Origin: Bacteroides sp. An322
Lineage (GTDB): Bacteria > Bacteroidota > Bacteroidia > Bacteroidales > Bacteroidaceae
NCBI RefSeq assembly: GCF_002161765.1
Contig: NZ_NFIN01000011.1
Coordinates: 37,827 to 101,826 of the forward strand
Direction of reading: 5' to 3'
Length of the DNA stretch: 64,000 nucleotides
This document shows positions 63,662 through 64,000 of the stretch, in pieces (positions within the stretch are counted from its first letter, which is position 1; every line of letters begins with the position of its first letter). Both the position numbers and the translations under genes were made by a program. The notes beneath the pieces were generated by a model that did no database searches, had not been told where the DNA came from, and was given only the letters and a program-made list of their open reading frames with translations.

Positions 63662-63701
63662 AAATAAAGTTTTAATGTAATTTTTCGCTATAAATCGCGC
63701 G

Positions 63702-63709
63702 CAAAGATA
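63702..63709 (-). promoter_or_regulatory. Putative -7 box for pnp
   Basis: CAAAGATA on the plus strand reads TATCTTTG on the minus strand, 41 nt upstream of the start. The -33 box is not clear. Confidence 0.55.
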
Positions 63710-63827
63710 CGAATTATATTGAAGTAATCGGGTGAATATGAGATAAAACTTTTACACTTTGCTCGTTTTTACAGTATTTTATGCTTTTAGGGAAAAGAAA
63801 ACAGGCTTTTATTTTGTAAGAATAAAA

Positions 63828-63859
63828 AACGGGAAGCAAAACCATTTCTGCCTCCCGTT
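63828..63859 (-). terminator. Minus-strand terminator near the right edge
   Basis: On the minus strand, AACGGGAGGC pairs with GCTTCCCGTT and is followed by TTTTTATT. It would end transcription coming from the right, ahead of pnp. Confidence 0.75.
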
Positions 63860-63912
63860 AATTTCACTAAACCATTTTTAGCATACGAATTTTTTTAGAA
63901 GCTGTTTTGATT

Positions 63913-64000
63913 TCATTCGATAAATCTGTTAAGCATGATTTGGATGAATGCAATCTGTACCATAGCTTCTGCGGTTTCAGCAAGGAATTCATAATCGATG
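63913..64000 (-). CDS. C-terminal end of a transposase (IS5-like), cut by the window
   Basis: Only the last 29 or so residues are visible (including FLAETAEAMVQIAFIQIMLN, ending RFIE). This ending resembles IS5-family (IS427-type) transposases, in which a Tyr-Glu and SAEAM-like segment precedes an IxxMLRR-like end. The rest lies beyond the edge, so completeness of the element cannot be judged. Confidence 0.5.
   Translation of the reverse strand, partial: IDYEFLAETAEAMVQIAFIQIMLNRFIE

Noticed and set aside
62435..63667. Open frame of about 410 codons antisense to pnp
   Set aside because: Its length is explained by codon bias of pnp on the other strand. The composition (many Phe, His, Arg) is unlike a real protein.

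Overview
The window looks like a chromosomal segment of a gut-type Bacteroidales (Bacteroides/Phocaeicola/Parabacteroides group). Supporting signs are two SusC/SusD outer-membrane pairs, a long BamA followed by two OmpH/Skp genes, many lipoproteins with an SxxC-type lipobox, repeated promoters of the Bacteroidetes form TTTG / TAnnTTTG, and almost no Shine-Dalgarno sequences. No species can be named from sequence reading alone.

Layout. 1-3.5 kb: the 3' part of aspS, a GtrA-like membrane protein and a secreted SGNH esterase. 3.5-11.1 kb (minus): a double-ACT protein with phenylacetate-CoA ligase, then a tripartite RND efflux operon in the order adaptor, pump, TolC, facing a divergent AraC-type regulator (11.5-12.4 kb). 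12.4-13.9 kb: a BadF-type sugar kinase and SlyD. 14.3-15.4 kb: a complete IS1595-family element. 15.6-20.6 kb: a DUF3089 lipoprotein, dusB with an HxlR regulator, a divergent secreted MBL-like protein and a U32 peptidase-family protein. 20.8-27.9 kb (minus): murI, two ompH, bamA, uppS and a DUF6242-like lipoprotein, that is, an envelope-biogenesis cluster. 28-33.7 kb: ribD, then prmC-recX-comF, pyrE, a SRPBCC protein and argH. 33.9-34.1 kb: tRNA-Gly(GCC) and tRNA-Leu(TAA). 34.1-48.8 kb: housekeeping genes (MutS-like ATPase, metY, thioesterase, proC, MATE, folE, SPOR, tpiA, BT_3928-like, DUF1599, Fe-ADH, two FKBPs, a sirtuin, rubredoxin). 49-61.3 kb: a small glycan-utilisation locus with a GH35-type enzyme diverging from two tandem susC-susD pairs. 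61.5-63.7 kb: pnp. The right edge cuts into what looks like an IS5-type transposase tail.

The most distinctive content is non-coding. Thirteen copies of one small intergenic palindrome family (arms AACACAGAGACAC or AACGCAGAGACGC) occur in the window. Twelve start within about 25 nt of a stop codon or overlap it, and the arms switch between two sequence forms while mostly staying able to pair. Three copies of a second palindrome and several single palindromes also sit mainly at gene 3' ends. Two regulators (AraC type and HxlR type) instead carry a palindromic element between a good promoter and their start codon. One of these is a roughly 133-bp MITE-like unit bounded by a direct repeat. Both susC promoters share ATGTAAC direct repeats with exactly 21-bp spacing at a fixed distance from the -7 box, a candidate operator for a regulator that is not encoded in the window.
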